64,000 nt of DNA from Pseudonocardia kunmingensis (GTDB taxonomy: Bacteria; Actinomycetota; Actinomycetes; Mycobacteriales; Pseudonocardiaceae). The DNA lies in NCBI RefSeq assembly GCF_006716445.1, contig NZ_VFPA01000001.1, positions 372,001 to 436,000 on the forward strand. The letters run 5' to 3'. The position numbers and the translations under genes are program-made. Positions 53,519 through 63,417 of the stretch are shown here, piece by piece. The notes below the pieces were generated by a model, which was not told the origin of the DNA, ran no database searches, and saw only the letters and a list, made by a program, of their open reading frames with translations. Every line of letters begins with the position of its first letter. Position 1 is the stretch's first letter.

Positions 53519-54051
53519 CGCTGCAGGTTCGGGGCGATCCACTCGACGAGCTCCGCCGGCGTCATCGCCACGACCGGCGGGAGGCGCAGGACGTAGCGGC
53601 ACAGGGCCACGCCGAGGGCCTGGGTGGCGACGAGCCCCGCACGGGTGGGCACGTCCCCCTCGTCGGCGATGCCGGCGATCATCGGCGCCAGCTGCGCGGC
53701 GAAGATGCCGCGCATCAGATCCGCCGCGTCGTCGTCGGTCACGGCCGTGCGCAGGAGGATCTGGAGCCCGTCGTCGTGCTCCCACCGCGCCAGCAGGTGC
53801 TCGCCCAGCACGCGACCGACGCGGTCGCGCGGGACACCGGACAGGTCGGGCAGCTGCAGGTCGAAATCCGCGGCGACGGCGAACAGCTCCCGCTTGCTGC
53901 CGAAGTAGCGCATCACCATGGACGGGTCGATGCCGGCGTCGGAGGCGATCGCCCGGATCGTCGCGCGGTCGTAGCCGTCGGCGGCGAAGCGGCTGCGGGC
54001 GGCGCGGAGTATCGCCTCGCGCGCCGGTAGCGAACGGTCGGTGAACGCCAT
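53497..54051 (-). CDS. TetR-family transcriptional regulator
   Basis: A 184-residue regulator with an N-terminal helix-turn-helix (IRAIASDAGIDPSMVMRYFG) and a TetR_C-like ligand domain. ATG at 54051, 59 bp after the M20 amidohydrolase stop on the same strand; may be the last gene of that operon and its regulator. Confidence 0.86.
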   Translation of the reverse strand: MAFTDRSLPAREAILRAARSRFAADGYDRATIRAIASDAGIDPSMVMRYFGSKRELFAVAADFDLQLPDLSGVPRDRVGRVLGEHLLARWEHDDGLQILLRTAVTDDDAADLMRGIFAAQLAPMIAGIADEGDVPTRAGLVATQALGVALCRYVLRLPPVVAMTPAELVEWIAPNLQRYLVGSP

Positions 54052-54110
54052 CGCGCCACGATATGCCAACAGGCGTTGCGCTCGTCCGGGGCCGCCGAGC
54101 GCACCCCCGC

Positions 54111-55337
54111 TCACCGCAGGCGCGACCGGATCGCCGTGTACGCCGCCGTCACCCCGGTGGTGAGCGTCGGTTCCAGCACCGGCGCGAAGTGCGGCGAGTG
54201 GTTCGAGGGCACCGGGTCGCCGCCGTCGACGACCTCGTCCGGCATGCCCCCGAAGAACCAGTAGACGCCGGGCACGCCGATCGCGTCCGGCAGGTGGCCG
54301 AAGTCCTCGCTCCCCATGCGGGGATCGGTGCGGGTGACGGCGCCCGCCCCCAGCACGCCGGCGAGGACGTCGGCGAGCTGCTCGGTTGCGGCCGGGTCGT
54401 TGTACAGCAGCGGGAAGGTGTAGAGCTCCTCGACGTCGGGCTGCGGCGCCCCGGAGGCCTGCGCCTCCGCGTCGATCACCCGGCGCAACGCCGCCAGCAC
54501 CCGGTCCCGCACCTGCAGGTCCAGGTTGCGCACGTTGACCGTGAACTCGGCGACGGAGGGGATGATGTTCTCCTTCAGCCCCGCGTGGAAGCTCGCGATC
54601 GTCACCACGGCCGCGCGCTGCGGGTGCACCTCCCGCGAGACGATGCTCTGGATCCGCACCACCATGTGCGCCGCCAGCACCACGGGGTCGATCGTCGCCT
54701 CCGGCTGCGAGCCGTGCCCGCCGCGCCCGTGCACCGTGACCCGCCAGCTGTCCGCCATGGCCATCGCGGCACCGCTGGTGACCTCGACGGTGCCCGCCCG
54801 GCCCGGCCACACGTGCTGGCCGAACACGACCTCCGGCCGCGGCACCCGGTCCCACAAGCCGTCGGCGACCATCGCCTCGGCGCCCTCGCTGGTCTCCTCG
54901 CCCGGCTGGAAGAGCAGGACGACCGTCCCGGACCAGGACCCGCGGCTGCTGGTCAGCAGCGTGGCGGCACCGATCGCGCACGTGACGTGGACGTCGTGCC
55001 CGCAGGCGTGCATCACCGGCACGTCGGTGCCGTCGGTGAGCCTGCCCCGTGCGGTGCTGGCGTACTCCAGGCCCGTCCGCTCCTGCACCGGCAGCGCGTC
55101 GGTGTCCGCTCGGAAGGCGACCACCGGCCCGTCACCGTTGCGCAGGACGGCGGCCACCCCGGTGCCCCCGACGGCGTGGGTCTCCCATCCCAGGTCGTCC
55201 ATGCGCTGGCGGATCAGGGCCGCGGTGCGGTGCTCCTGCATCGACAGCTCGGGAGCGGCGTGCAGCCCCCGGTACAGCGCGTGCAGGTCGTCCTGCAGGG
55301 CCGTGGGGATCTGCGGGGGCGCGGGGAGCACGGTCAT
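54111..55337 (-). CDS. M20 family amidohydrolase (N-acyl amino acid / indole-acetyl amide hydrolase type)
   Basis: A 408-residue di-metal hydrolase cleaving an N-acyl or peptide bond. HACGHDVH supplies the first metal ligands, PGEETSEGAE the catalytic Glu, and SEDFGHLP a later ligand. The layout fits the M20D (hippurate hydrolase/IAA-amino acid hydrolase) group. ATG at 55337 overlaps the upstream membrane gene stop (ATGA). With two transport-like proteins it may process an imported acylated amino acid or peptide. Confidence 0.9.
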   Translation of the reverse strand: MTVLPAPPQIPTALQDDLHALYRGLHAAPELSMQEHRTAALIRQRMDDLGWETHAVGGTGVAAVLRNGDGPVVAFRADTDALPVQERTGLEYASTARGRLTDGTDVPVMHACGHDVHVTCAIGAATLLTSSRGSWSGTVVLLFQPGEETSEGAEAMVADGLWDRVPRPEVVFGQHVWPGRAGTVEVTSGAAMAMADSWRVTVHGRGGHGSQPEATIDPVVLAAHMVVRIQSIVSREVHPQRAAVVTIASFHAGLKENIIPSVAEFTVNVRNLDLQVRDRVLAALRRVIDAEAQASGAPQPDVEELYTFPLLYNDPAATEQLADVLAGVLGAGAVTRTDPRMGSEDFGHLPDAIGVPGVYWFFGGMPDEVVDGGDPVPSNHSPHFAPVLEPTLTTGVTAAYTAIRSRLR

Positions 55338-56071
55338 GGGCTGTCCTTCGTCTCGGGGCGGCCGGGCGCCGGGTGCTGCGTCGATCGGTTGCGGAGGAAC
55401 CAGGCCAGGACCATGGTCACCAGCACCACCAGCGCCGTCGCGAAGTTGGCCACCGCGGGCACGGTGGGCACGAGCACCAGCTGGGTCAGGGCGGCGACCA
55501 CGACGGCGATGACGGTGACGCGGGGCTGCTGGACGAAGGCCGCCAGCTGCACGACGACCGCGCCGATGATCGCCGGGAAGATGTAGAGCCGCGCCACCTC
55601 GACGACGCTCTCCGGCAGCACGCCGACCAGCCAGGTCCCCAGCGCCCCGACCAGCACCAGCAGCGAGACGACGTGCACGACCACGGCGCCGCAGATCGCC
55701 GTCACGGCGGCGAGCTCGGCGCGCCTGGTGCCCGGCTTGGCGTCGATCGCGACCTGGGCGACGATCGCCGAGGGCAGCAGCTTGTTGGCGATGTTCCCGA
55801 TCATGAAGGCCTGGTACATCGCGGCCGGCCCGAGCACCGGGAAGTAGGTGATCGGCTCGATGACCCAGACCGCGGCGAACACGGCCGCCACCGCGAGGAA
55901 ACCGGTCCACAGCTCGGCCTGCGAGGGCTGCAGGTCGGTGAAGAACACGAGGTAGGCGGGCGCGGCCCAGGACAGGAGCAGGCCGAGCAGCATGGTGATC
56001 CGGCCCCACCGCGAGGTGGTCCGGTCGTAGCGCTCGTAGGCCACCTGCTGGCTGTCGGTCGAGGTCGACAC
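55334..56071 (-). CDS. Membrane protein partner of DUF5058 permease
   Basis: A 245-residue protein with about six to seven TM helices, opening VAYERYDRTTSRWGRITMLLG and containing GPAAMYQAFMIGNIANKLLP. Genes of this type are commonly found with DUF5058 and M20 genes in Firmicutes (recalled, not checked). Probably one half of a transporter. GTG at 56071 after GGAGG. Confidence 0.7.
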   Translation of the reverse strand: MSTSTDSQQVAYERYDRTTSRWGRITMLLGLLLSWAAPAYLVFFTDLQPSQAELWTGFLAVAAVFAAVWVIEPITYFPVLGPAAMYQAFMIGNIANKLLPSAIVAQVAIDAKPGTRRAELAAVTAICGAVVVHVVSLLVLVGALGTWLVGVLPESVVEVARLYIFPAIIGAVVVQLAAFVQQPRVTVIAVVVAALTQLVLVPTVPAVANFATALVVLVTMVLAWFLRNRSTQHPAPGRPETKDSP

Positions 56072-56101
56072 GGCATGTCCTCCGCGAGGTCCGGGCGGGT
56101 G

Positions 56102-56854
56102 TCAGGACGGGGGTGCGAGACCGGCCCCGTGGGCGAAGTACGCCACGACGAGCCCGACGATGATGGAGATGCCCAGCCCCCACTCCCGGAGCCAGGCCTG
56201 GCGCAGCGTCCTCGCCAGCGCCAGGCACGCCATCATGGTCAGGGCGGACACGATGACCGTGATGATGTGCACGGCCGTCTTGCCCAGCTCGGCGATGCCC
56301 AGTGAGGCGAACGCACCCAGCAGGGCGGCCGAGGGGACGATGGCCATCAGCGCGGGGTTCATCGACCGCAGCCGCACGTCCCCCCGCTTGAGCAGCGGGG
56401 TGAGCACGAGGGTGGCGACCATCCACATGCCCCCGGACAACGCCATCGCGAAGAACGCCACCGCGAACACGTCCGCGGTGTAGTCGGCGCCACCGAGGTC
56501 GGCGCCCATCGTCGCCGACGCCAGGCTCGCCGACGACACCTCCGTGGCCGCGGAGCCGACCAGCCCGATCCGGATGAGCACGGCGGGAGTGCCGAAGAGC
56601 GCCAGCAGGGCCACCGCCACGATCGCGATGGCGAGCGATGGCCCGACGGCCGCCACCGCGCCGGACCGGAAGGACGTCCGCAGGTCCTGCCGGCTGAACC
56701 CGATGTCGGGGCCGTCGGTCCGGGCCGCCCTGAGGTAGACGAGCGTCTGCAGGATGATCACGCCGAAGACCGCGAGCGCGCAGATCCACAACACGGGCAG
56801 GTTGGCGTAGGTGGACACGGGCGCGGTGGCCGCGCCGACACGGACGGGTGCCAT
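56102..56854 (-). CDS. DUF5058 family membrane protein
   Basis: A 250-residue protein with about six to seven TM helices. The LRTSFRSGAVAAVGPSLAIA and GADLGGADYTADVFAVAFFA segments are characteristic of DUF5058. Function unknown; inferred partner of the next gene in solute import for the M20 enzyme. ATG at 56854; the operon promoter should lie just upstream, beside the DUF3618 stop. Confidence 0.75.
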   Translation of the reverse strand: MAPVRVGAATAPVSTYANLPVLWICALAVFGVIILQTLVYLRAARTDGPDIGFSRQDLRTSFRSGAVAAVGPSLAIAIVAVALLALFGTPAVLIRIGLVGSAATEVSSASLASATMGADLGGADYTADVFAVAFFAMALSGGMWMVATLVLTPLLKRGDVRLRSMNPALMAIVPSAALLGAFASLGIAELGKTAVHIITVIVSALTMMACLALARTLRQAWLREWGLGISIIVGLVVAYFAHGAGLAPPS

Positions 56855-56916
56855 GGCAGCTCCCAGGCAGGGGACCCTGTCGGCGGAACGTAACAGCTCG
56901 CAGTCGGCGCCGCAGG

Positions 56917-57315
56917 TCAGCGCGCCCTGCGCCGCCGGCGCGCGAGCAGCACGGCGACCACCGCGACGGCGGCCACGACGGCGGGGCCACGCCACCCCAC
57001 CCGGGCGACGGTCTCCTCCTTCACGGCCCGCGCCCTGGCCCTCACGTCGAACCGGGCGGTGAGCTCCGCGGCCGTGGCGCCGACCTCCTCGCGCAGCTGG
57101 TCCGCCTCCTGGCGGCGCTCGTCGCCCAGCTCCTCGATCTCGGCCTCGATCTCCGCCTCGATCTCCGGGACGGACATCGCCGCGCCGTCCACGGCCGGGC
57201 GGTCGGCCGCGACCGGTGCAGAGGCACCCGCCGGACCGTCACCCGATCTCGTACTGTCCGGGCGCGCGCTGCCGCCCGTGTCCCCGGTGCCCTCCGATGT
57301 CGCGCCCCTGCTCAT
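56917..57315 (-). CDS. DUF3618 family membrane-anchored protein
   Basis: A 132-residue protein. An acidic, helical middle (MSVPEIEAEIEAEIEELGDE) with a LREEVGATAAELTARFDVRA segment precedes a C-terminal TM helix (GPAVVAAVAVVAVLLARRRR). DUF3618 proteins are actinobacterial membrane-attached helical proteins of unknown role. ATG at 57315; M47 may be the true start. Confidence 0.8.
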   Translation of the reverse strand: MSRGATSEGTGDTGGSARPDSTRSGDGPAGASAPVAADRPAVDGAAMSVPEIEAEIEAEIEELGDERRQEADQLREEVGATAAELTARFDVRARARAVKEETVARVGWRGPAVVAAVAVVAVLLARRRRRAR

Positions 57316-57427
57316 CGTGCTGCTCCCGTCTGCCGACCGTCCTCCTCGCGGGATGACCGCTTTCCGGGCCGGTCAACCGCGACCGTCCGCCCTTGCCCCG
57401 GCGCACGAGCCGCAGGACGATCACTCG

Positions 57428-58012
57428 GTGGACCCCACCGTGCAGAAGATCATCGACGAGCTGACCCGCGCCGGGGAACGCCACGACGCCGACCAGCCCG
57501 ACCGGCTGCGCCGCTGGCGGGTGCTCGAACCCGACGCAGGGCGCTTCGTCCGGCTGCTGGCCCACACGACGGGCGCCCGCCGCATCGTCGAGATCGGCAC
57601 CTCGCGGGGCGTGTCGACGCTGTGGCTGGCGGAGGCCGCGCGCACGCTCGGCGGGACGGTCCTCAGCCTCGACACCGACCCCGCCGCCCAGGACGACGCC
57701 CGCCGCAGCGCCGCGGAAGCAGGCCTGGACGACCGCGTGGAGTTCCGGGTCCAGGACGGCGGCGAGGCGCTGGCCGCCCTGGCCGACGGCGAGGTCGACC
57801 TCCTCTTCCTCGACGCCGAACGCACCGAGTACACCGCGTGGTGGCCGCACCCCGTGCGGGTCCTGCGCCCCGGTGGGGTCCTCGTCGCGGACAACGCGCT
57901 CTCCCACCCCGACGAGATCGCCCCCTTCCACGACCTCCTCCTCCAGGACCCCTCCCTGCTCGTCACCACCATCGCGGTCGGCAAGGGCGAGCTGGTGGCG
58001 CTGCGACGCTGA
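57428..58012 (+). CDS. O-methyltransferase (class I, catechol OMT-like)
   Basis: A 194-residue SAM-dependent methyltransferase. IVEIGTSRGVSTLWLA at about residues 53-68 binds SAM, and VDLLFLDAERTEYTAWW supplies the metal/substrate-binding Asp, followed by LRPGGVLVADNAL. Substrate unknown, possibly a catechol. GTG at 57428; a AGGA site is about 12 bp upstream. Confidence 0.87.
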   Translation: MDPTVQKIIDELTRAGERHDADQPDRLRRWRVLEPDAGRFVRLLAHTTGARRIVEIGTSRGVSTLWLAEAARTLGGTVLSLDTDPAAQDDARRSAAEAGLDDRVEFRVQDGGEALAALADGEVDLLFLDAERTEYTAWWPHPVRVLRPGGVLVADNALSHPDEIAPFHDLLLQDPSLLVTTIAVGKGELVALRR

Positions 58013-58113
58013 CGGCTCCCGGGTTCGCGGAACATCCCGCGGTCTGCGACGGTTGACCGCGGAGGCACGACGACACCGGTCGACGGCCGTGAGAGCACAC
58101 CGGAGGCGAGCAG

Positions 58114-58632
58114 ATGGCGACCGATCGCGCGATCCTTGCGGGTGGCTGCTTCTGGGGGGCGCAGGAACTGCTGCGCAAGCGCCCCGGGGTGCACTCCACC
58201 CGCGTCGGCTACTCGGGCGGGGACACGCCCGACGCCACGTACCGCAACCACGGTGACCACGCCGAGGCGGTGGAGATCGTCTTCGACCCCGAGGTCATCA
58301 CCTACCGCGAGCTGCTGGAGTTCTTCTTCCAGATCCACGACCCGACGACCGTGGACCGCCAGGGCAACGACGTCGGCCGCAGCTACCGGTCGGCGATCTT
58401 CTACACCTCCGAGGAGCAGCGGCAGGTCGCGCTCGACACGATCGCCGACGTCGACGCGTCCGGCCTGTGGCCGGGCCCGGTGGTCACCGAGGTCGCGGCG
58501 GCGGGCGCGTTCTGGGAGGCCGAGGAGGAGCACCAGGACTACCTGCAGAAGATCCCCTACGGCTACACCTGCCACTTCGTGCGCCCGGGTTGGGTGCTGC
58601 CGCACCGTCAGGTCGGGTCCGCCCGGGGCTGA
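58114..58632 (+). CDS. msrA: Peptide-methionine (S)-S-oxide reductase
   Basis: A 172-residue enzyme reducing methionine-S-sulfoxide in proteins. The catalytic GCFWG has C12; [14 protein letters not shown] and RSAIFY are family hallmarks. It may use thioredoxin for recycling. ATG at 58114. A promoter for the pair with the OMT gene is not evident. Confidence 0.95.
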   Translation: MATDRAILAGGCFWGAQELLRKRPGVHSTRVGYSGGDTPDATYRNHGDHAEAVEIVFDPEVITYRELLEFFFQIHDPTTVDRQGNDVGRSYRSAIFYTSEEQRQVALDTIADVDASGLWPGPVVTEVAAAGAFWEAEEEHQDYLQKIPYGYTCHFVRPGWVLPHRQVGSARG

Positions 58633-58861
58633 CCCGGCGCCGACGACGACCCGGGGCCCGCCCCGCGACTGATGACCGTCGCCGGGCGGGCCTCGCCGTG
58701 TCCGCCCGGAACACCAGGTGGGCGCCGCGCGTTGTAGACGTGGTCCTCGCGTTTCCGCGGGACTTCCCGCGCCGCCGGCAGGCGGCGCCCACCCACGAAC
58801 CACAGCGCCCGCCGCGCTCACCTGCGCGCGGGCCGGCGCGCCGTGCTGGAGGCGGCACCAC

Positions 58862-59122
58862 ATGCTCATCCACGACGACTGGCGGCAGCTGGCCGCATGC
58901 CGGGACGAGGACCCCGAGCTGTTCTTCCCCGTGTCCGAGATCGGCCCGGGCGCCCGTCAGGCCGACCACGCGAAGGCCGTCTGCGCGATCTGCCCCGTAC
59001 GCGCCCGCTGCCTGGACCACGCGCTCGACAACGGCCTGGACCACGGCATCTTCGGCGGGACCACCGAGGCCGAGCGCCGGAGCCTGCGGCGCCGCGGCGC
59101 GGTCTCCCGCCCGGCCGCGTAG
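58862..59122 (+). CDS. WhiB-family [4Fe-4S] transcriptional regulator
   Basis: An 86-residue WhiB-like protein. The four Fe-S cysteines are C13, C41, C44 and C50 (C-x27-C-x2-C-x5-C), the turn GIFGGTT follows, and the C-terminus is basic (ERRSLRRRG). Such proteins bind the sigma-A region 4 and sense redox or NO. ATG at 58862. Spacing of cysteines fits WhiB2/WhiB7-like small members; subgroup not assigned. Confidence 0.93.
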   Translation: MLIHDDWRQLAACRDEDPELFFPVSEIGPGARQADHAKAVCAICPVRARCLDHALDNGLDHGIFGGTTEAERRSLRRRGAVSRPAA

Positions 59123-59146
59123 CGCGATCCGGAACGGGATTTGCAT

Positions 59147-59195
59147 GACGAACGGCACGTTCGTCGGCTAGGGACCGACGAAAGTGCCGTTCGTC
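59147..59195. terminator. Long inverted repeat between whiB and a methyltransferase gene
   Basis: Two 21-bp arms (59147-59167 and 59175-59195) are complementary at 20 of 21 positions around a 7-nt loop. The right arm encodes the last residues of the methyltransferase. It probably terminates both converging transcripts; no T tract follows. Confidence 0.75.
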
Positions 59196-59977
59196 CGGGT
59201 GCGAGCCACCACGGCCACGGTCGCGTAGGGCATCGCGACGCTGCCGCCCAGTGCGTCGACGGCCGCGCCGATTCCGGCCACCAGCTCGTCCAGGGTGGCC
59301 GGTGCGAACCGGGCGGCCTCGCCGCCGGTCACGAGCTGGTCGAGCCATTCGTCACGGCTGTAGGAACGCTGCCAGTCGAACCGCCACTGCTCCGGCTCGC
59401 CGAACCCGCCGGCCTCCCGGATGCCCTCGAGCGCCCTGCTGACCAGCGGGCTGTGCCCGTGGGAGCCGGCTCCGAGCCCCTGGGCGGTGAGGGAGTCGGG
59501 CACGACCCGGCGGTAGACGGCCGCGAAGGCGTCGGCCACCTCGGGCGCGGGGCGCGGTTCGTTCCAGAACACGGCCAGCAGCCCGTGCGGCCGCAGCACC
59601 CGTGCCGCGGCGGCCGCGCCGGCCACCGGATCCACCCAGTGCCACGTCTGCCCGGCCACCACCGCGTCGAACGCCCGGCCCGCCGGGTCCCAGCGCTCGA
59701 ACGCCGCCACCTCGACCTCGAGGTCGCTGCGGCGCGCGAACGCGGCCATCCGGGCGTCGACGTCCACCCCGAGCACGCGGCACCCGGCCGCCCGGAACTG
59801 CCGGGACGCGATACCGGTGCCGCAGCCGACGTCGAGGACGTCCGGTCCGGGGGCGGCGGCGACCACCGCCTCGACCAGTGCGTCCGGGTAGCGGGGCCGG
59901 GCCCGGTCGTAGCGCTCGGGGTCCGTGCCGAACGACTCCGCCATGTCCCGGTGCTGCTCCGGAGGTAGGGTGGGCAT
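59168..59977 (-). CDS. Class I SAM-dependent methyltransferase
   Basis: A 269-residue methyltransferase. VLDVGCGTGIASRQF with motif residues 49-55 binds SAM, VLGVDVD and WHWVDP follow, in the layout of ubiquinone/trans-aconitate-type methyltransferases. Substrate unknown. ATG at 59977, divergent from a TetR gene across an operator cluster that probably controls both. Confidence 0.87.
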   Translation of the reverse strand: MPTLPPEQHRDMAESFGTDPERYDRARPRYPDALVEAVVAAAPGPDVLDVGCGTGIASRQFRAAGCRVLGVDVDARMAAFARRSDLEVEVAAFERWDPAGRAFDAVVAGQTWHWVDPVAGAAAAARVLRPHGLLAVFWNEPRPAPEVADAFAAVYRRVVPDSLTAQGLGAGSHGHSPLVSRALEGIREAGGFGEPEQWRFDWQRSYSRDEWLDQLVTGGEAARFAPATLDELVAGIGAAVDALGGSVAMPYATVAVVARTRTNGTFVGP

Positions 59978-59978
59978 G

Positions 59979-60008
59979 CGCCCACTCTAGTGGGCGTTCG
60001 CCCACTAG
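59979..60008. promoter_or_regulatory. Tandem operator between methyltransferase and TetR genes
   Basis: CGCCCACT-CT-AGTGGGCG (59979-59996) is a perfect dyad and overlaps a second, CTAGTGGGCG-TT-CGCCCACTAG (59987-60008), also perfect. Three alternating half-sites result. The first overlaps the methyltransferase start region. Likely bound by the TetR protein next to it. Confidence 0.7.
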
Positions 60009-60025
60009 CAGAGGACGGGGACCCG

Positions 60026-60634
60026 GTGCCGACCGGCGTGCACATCCGCGACGTCCGCACGCAGCTGTTCGACGCCGCCGAGCGCGTCCTGCTGCGGGCC
60101 GGGCCGCACGGGCTCACCAGCCGTGCCGTCACCACCGAGGCCGGGTGCGCCAAGGGCGTCCTGCACCGGCACTTCCCCGACTTCGACGGCTTCCTCGCCG
60201 AGCTCGTGCGCGACCGCATCGGCCGCCTCGACGACCAGGCCGCGGCGCTGCGCGCGTCCGCGGGCACCGGGACGGTGGCCGACACCCTCGCCGAGGCGCT
60301 GACGACGCTCTTCGGGTCGGTCGCCGTGGCGATCGTCGCCCTCATCACCTCCCGGGACGAGCTGCGCGCCCGCCTGCGCGACGGCCGGCCCGCCGGGGGC
60401 GTGCCGCTCCTCGCGGAGGCCACGGCGATGATCGCCGGCTACCTGGCCGCCGAGCGGGACCTCGGCCGGATCCCCGGGGACGCGGACGTGACCACGCTCG
60501 CCCCCACCCTGATCGGGGCCGGCCACCTGCTGTTCGCCGACCGGACGGCGCCCGCACCGGATGCCGACGCGGTCCGCAGGATCGTGACCACCGTCCTCGC
60601 CGACACCGGCGGCCGTCAGAGCCCCAGCGCCTGA
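60026..60634 (+). CDS. TetR-family transcriptional regulator
   Basis: A 202-residue regulator with the N-terminal helix-turn-helix VTTEAGCAKGVLHRHFPDFD and a helical ligand domain. GTG at 60026 after GAGGACGGGG. Its stop lies inside the 3' end of the converging LytTR regulator (19-bp overlap). Divergent from the methyltransferase it probably represses. Confidence 0.87.
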   Translation: MPTGVHIRDVRTQLFDAAERVLLRAGPHGLTSRAVTTEAGCAKGVLHRHFPDFDGFLAELVRDRIGRLDDQAAALRASAGTGTVADTLAEALTTLFGSVAVAIVALITSRDELRARLRDGRPAGGVPLLAEATAMIAGYLAAERDLGRIPGDADVTTLAPTLIGAGHLLFADRTAPAPDADAVRRIVTTVLADTGGRQSPSA

Positions 60635-62049
60635 CGCAGCTGCGGCGCGTGCCGGCGGGAGACCGGCACGGTCTCGCGGGTGCGCGCGTCGGTGGCGAGG
60701 AACAGCGCGCCCTTGAAGCCCTGCTCGACCTCCCGCACCCGGCCGAGGTTGACCAGGAAGCGGCGGTGGACGCGCAGGAAGCCCTTGTCCCCGAGCTGCT
60801 GCTCCAGCCGGTCGAGGCCGCGGGTGGCGGACACGAGACGACCGTGGTCGGTGGTGAGCCAGACGGAGTTGTGGTCGGACTCGGCGAAGCGGATCTCGCG
60901 GGGGTCGAGCAGGACCCAGCGGTCCTCGCGGAGCGCGACGACCCGGGGCAGCGGGCGCCCGTGCCCCGGGCCGGGTGCGGGCTCGGGCGGCGCCTCGGGC
61001 GGGGCGGACCCGTCGGCGGCCCCGAAGGCGAGCAGCACGCCGATCACCTGGGGCCCGGTGAAGACCGGGTGGACCGCGACCGACACCGAGGCCCCGAGGA
61101 ACGGCACGAAGACCTGCGTGGCGCCCTTCCAGTCGGGGTCCTTGCGGGCGCGCTCGACCGCGTGCCGGGCCAGGCGCGGCAACGTGGCGAACTGGGGTGT
61201 CCACCGGTGGGCCGGCGCGTAGGCGGGGGTGTCGGCGGGCGTGCCCATCAGCACCGCCGCCTCGTTGTTGGCCAGCACGACGTTGCCGACGAGGTCCACG
61301 GCGGCCAACGGCGTGGCGGGCGGCACCCGCGCGTCCGCGAACGCGGCGGCCAGCAGGGTGCCGCTGTGGTGCGCACGCTGCCGCAGCTTCGCCTCGGTGG
61401 CCGCGGCGACCTTGGCCAGCCACGGCAGCACCGCGTCGGACAGCGGGTTCTGCCAGCACGAGATGTTGAGGACGGCGAGCGGGTCGTGGGTGACGACGTC
61501 GCGCACCGCGACACCGGCGCACGACCAGCCCTGGAAGCCGCGGCACCAGTGCTCGGGACCCCGGACCATGACGGGGCGGTGGCTCTCCAGCGCGGTGCCC
61601 ATGCCGTTGGTGCCGCTCGCCCACTCCGACCAGGTGGACCAGGGCGCCAGGTTGCTGTCCGCGGCCAGGTGCACGATCCGGCGGCTCCCCCAGGTGCCGA
61701 GCACCCGGCCCGCGGGGTCGGCGACGGTGACGAGGCCGTCGAGGCCGTCGACCTCCCGGGCCGCCGTGCTGGCCATGCCCCCCAGCTCGGCGTACACCAC
61801 GTCGTGGTCGATCGAGTGGGCTCCGACCTCCGCCGCGGCCGGTGCCCGGTCCAGGTGCGGGTCGACCTCGTACTCCTCCCGGCACCGGTACCAGGACATC
61901 AGGATCTCCGGCCGCACCCCCTCGACCGACTCGGTGCCCGCCGAGAACCGCTCCCACGCGTCGGTGATCGTCCGGAGCCCCTCGCCCCCGAGCGCCACAC
62001 CGCTCGTTGCGGTGCAGGCCCCGTTCGTTCCCGCTTGCGCTCCGTTCAT
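60616..62049 (-). CDS. GAF-LytTR transcriptional regulator
   Basis: A 477-residue regulator. The N-terminal half (LMSWYRCREEYEVDPHLDRA, GTNGMGTALESHRPVMV, HWCRGFQGWSCAG) is the GAF-type sensor known from AcoR/DhaR-like activators, and a PAS-like part follows. In place of the usual AAA+ domain the C-terminus is a LytTR DNA-binding domain (IRFAESDHNSVWLTT, GFLRVHRRFLVNLGRV). It is divergent from the dehydrogenase operon and probably activates it. ATG at 62049 after GGGGGA. Confidence 0.88.
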   Translation of the reverse strand: MNGAQAGTNGACTATSGVALGGEGLRTITDAWERFSAGTESVEGVRPEILMSWYRCREEYEVDPHLDRAPAAAEVGAHSIDHDVVYAELGGMASTAAREVDGLDGLVTVADPAGRVLGTWGSRRIVHLAADSNLAPWSTWSEWASGTNGMGTALESHRPVMVRGPEHWCRGFQGWSCAGVAVRDVVTHDPLAVLNISCWQNPLSDAVLPWLAKVAAATEAKLRQRAHHSGTLLAAAFADARVPPATPLAAVDLVGNVVLANNEAAVLMGTPADTPAYAPAHRWTPQFATLPRLARHAVERARKDPDWKGATQVFVPFLGASVSVAVHPVFTGPQVIGVLLAFGAADGSAPPEAPPEPAPGPGHGRPLPRVVALREDRWVLLDPREIRFAESDHNSVWLTTDHGRLVSATRGLDRLEQQLGDKGFLRVHRRFLVNLGRVREVEQGFKGALFLATDARTRETVPVSRRHAPQLRQALGL

Positions 62050-62227
62050 CCCATCCCCCTTTGGACGACGGCAATGAGCGATCAGGATCAACGATCACCG
62101 GGCGCGCATCGGACGAACACGACGCTGTGCCGCCAGGACCGAGCTGCCACCAGGCTAACCACTCCGGTGACGGCGCTCCAAGGGCTGAACGCGGGACACG
62201 GCAGTCACGACTGGGGGTGATGCACCG

Positions 62228-63367
<1,140 letters not shown>

Positions 63368-63417
63368 TCGCCGGGCGAAGGCGTCGAGAAGGAGAACCCC
63401 ACAAGGAGGTGGAGCCG

